The notes under the pieces were generated by a model. It saw only the letters and a list, made by a program, of their open reading frames with translations, did no database searches and was not told the DNA's origin. A stretch of DNA of 36,803 nt from Bradyrhizobium sp. STM 3809 (GTDB lineage Bacteria > Pseudomonadota > Alphaproteobacteria > Rhizobiales > Xanthobacteraceae). The position numbers were made by a program, and so were the translations under genes. Location of the stretch: positions 1 through 36,803 of the forward strand of contig NZ_CAFJ01000084.1 in NCBI RefSeq assembly GCF_000239795.1, in the 5' to 3' direction. Shown here in pieces: positions 36,208 to 36,803 of the stretch. The number at the start of each line of letters is the position of its first letter. Positions within the stretch are counted from its first letter, which is position 1.

Positions 36208-36492
36208 ATGGCTCGCAAGTACTCCAAGGGCGCATCCAAAGACGTCGAGCGCGCGATGAAGAAACGCGAGGCCGGGACGCTGAAGAGCGGCGGCTCGGGG
36301 CGCAAGGTCAAGAGCCGCAAGCAGGCGATCGCGATCGGCCTGTCCGAGGCCCGTCGCGAAGGCAAGAAGGTGCCGGCCAAGAAGAGCGCGAAATCGTCGG
36401 CGAAGAAGACGGCCAAGAAGTCGTCGAGCAAGAAGAGCACGAAGAAAACGACTGGGAAGACGACGAAGAAGAAGTCGTCGAAGAGGAGCTGA
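36208..36492 (+). CDS. Lysine-rich DUF6496-like small basic protein
   Basis: A 94-residue, highly basic protein. The N-terminal part 'MARKYSKGASKDVERAMKKR' and 'GTLKSGGSGRKVKSRKQAIA' followed by 'IGLSEARREGKKVP' match the DUF6496 family as I know it. The last third is a histone-H1-like tail of Lys, Ser, Ala and Thr, which could bind DNA. The start at 36208 has the AGGAG site at a normal distance; the ATG at 36202 lies too close to it. No function is established. Confidence 0.85.
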   Translation: MARKYSKGASKDVERAMKKREAGTLKSGGSGRKVKSRKQAIAIGLSEARREGKKVPAKKSAKSSAKKTAKKSSSKKSTKKTTGKTTKKKSSKRS

Positions 36493-36525
36493 TAGGCGCT
36501 CATCCACACCGTGAGGCGTAGTCGC

Positions 36526-36673
36526 CACCCACCCTCCGCTGTCGTCCCGGCGCACGCTGGGACCCATAAACCCCAGCGAGATGTGATGGAGCGGGATGTC
36601 CGGCCAGTCTTGTCTCACGACGGCCGCCGCGGAGTATGGGTCCCGGCGTGCGCCGGGACGACGGCGGTGGGTG
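36526..36673. repeat. Inverted repeat with GTCCCGGCGCACGC-GGGACCCATA arms
   Basis: The left arm (about 36526-36568) and the right arm (about 36635-36673) are near-perfect inverted copies around GTCGTCCCGGCGCACGC and GGGACCCATA, with about 66 bp between. Each arm also contains its own short inverted repeat (CCCGGCGCACGCYGGG). It follows the DUF6496-like gene and would form a large hairpin. This is a second repeat family, different from that in kdp. Confidence 0.8.
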
Positions 36674-36722
36674 TGGGAGCTGATCGCGTCACATCCGGCA
36701 TTGGGTCGCCCGGATGCGAGCG

Positions 36723-36803
36723 TAGCCCGGATGAGCGCAGCGACATCCGGGTTCACGCATGCACCTCGTGAGGCCCCGGATATCGCTGCGCTCATCCGGG
36801 CTA
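36723..36803. repeat. Inverted repeat with TAGCCCGGATGAGCGCAGCG arms, reaching the window edge
   Basis: The left arm (36723-36751) reads TAGCCCGGATGAGCGCAGCG then ACATCCGGG. The right arm (36774-36803) is its reverse complement with one or two changes. A 22-bp spacer lies between. It is a third intergenic palindrome type, and the element may go on past the end of the window. Confidence 0.82.

Overview
This window looks like a chromosomal segment of a high-GC alphaproteobacterium close to Bradyrhizobium. The grounds are strong GC codon bias with long antisense shadow frames, many solute-binding proteins, an OFA-type anion transporter, and REP-like palindromes with the 'tcattgcgag...gcaatcca' and 'cccggatgagcgcagcgacatccggg' cores that I recall from Bradyrhizobium and Rhodopseudomonas genomes. 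The placement is from memory; no search was run. I see no phage, transposase, integrase, CRISPR or broken gene.

Region 1 (227-10579, + strand) begins with a membrane hybrid histidine kinase (sensor, PAS, HisKA, HATPase, receiver). A complete branched-chain-amino-acid-type ABC importer follows, in the order ATPase, permease, permease, binding protein, ATPase. Next come three catabolic enzymes: an aldehyde dehydrogenase, a carboxymuconolactone decarboxylase-family protein and a 3-hydroxyisobutyrate dehydrogenase-family reductase. This reads as uptake plus oxidation of an organic substrate, possibly sensed by the kinase.

Region 2 (10580-16816, - strand) is a compact block. It holds a GlcD/D-lactate-dehydrogenase-like flavoprotein, a ribose-type importer (double ATPase, two permeases, binding protein) and a YciI-like protein. 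ATGA overlaps link the flavoprotein to the ATPase and the two permeases to each other. A tRNA-Ile(CAT) gene follows (17094-17169, -), then two solute-binding proteins without membrane partners: one TctC type (17358-18329, -) and one LivK type (18408-19619, -).

Region 3 (19770-24548) holds a short CDF-like cation transporter and mobA on the - strand. Divergently on the + strand are mobB, a 37-codon unknown ORF and a TusA-family gene, tightly overlapped. A 729-bp gene-poor and visibly AT-richer stretch follows, then an OxlT-like major facilitator with a very clear intrinsic terminator. Molybdenum-cofactor genes, a TusA protein and an oxalate/formate-type transporter together suggest, but do not prove, a link to formate metabolism.

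Region 4 (24699-34018) has two small unknown genes on the - strand. Divergent from them is a full kdp locus on the + strand: a 27-codon membrane peptide, kdpF, kdpA, kdpB, kdpC, kdpD, kdpE. This is high-affinity K+ uptake with its sensor kinase and regulator. A REP-like palindrome sits between kdpB and kdpC.

Region 5 (34054-36803) holds a secreted class-3-type lipase and a four-helix membrane protein with paired cysteines (both -), a lysine-rich DUF6496-like protein (+), and two different families of inverted repeats up to the window edge.
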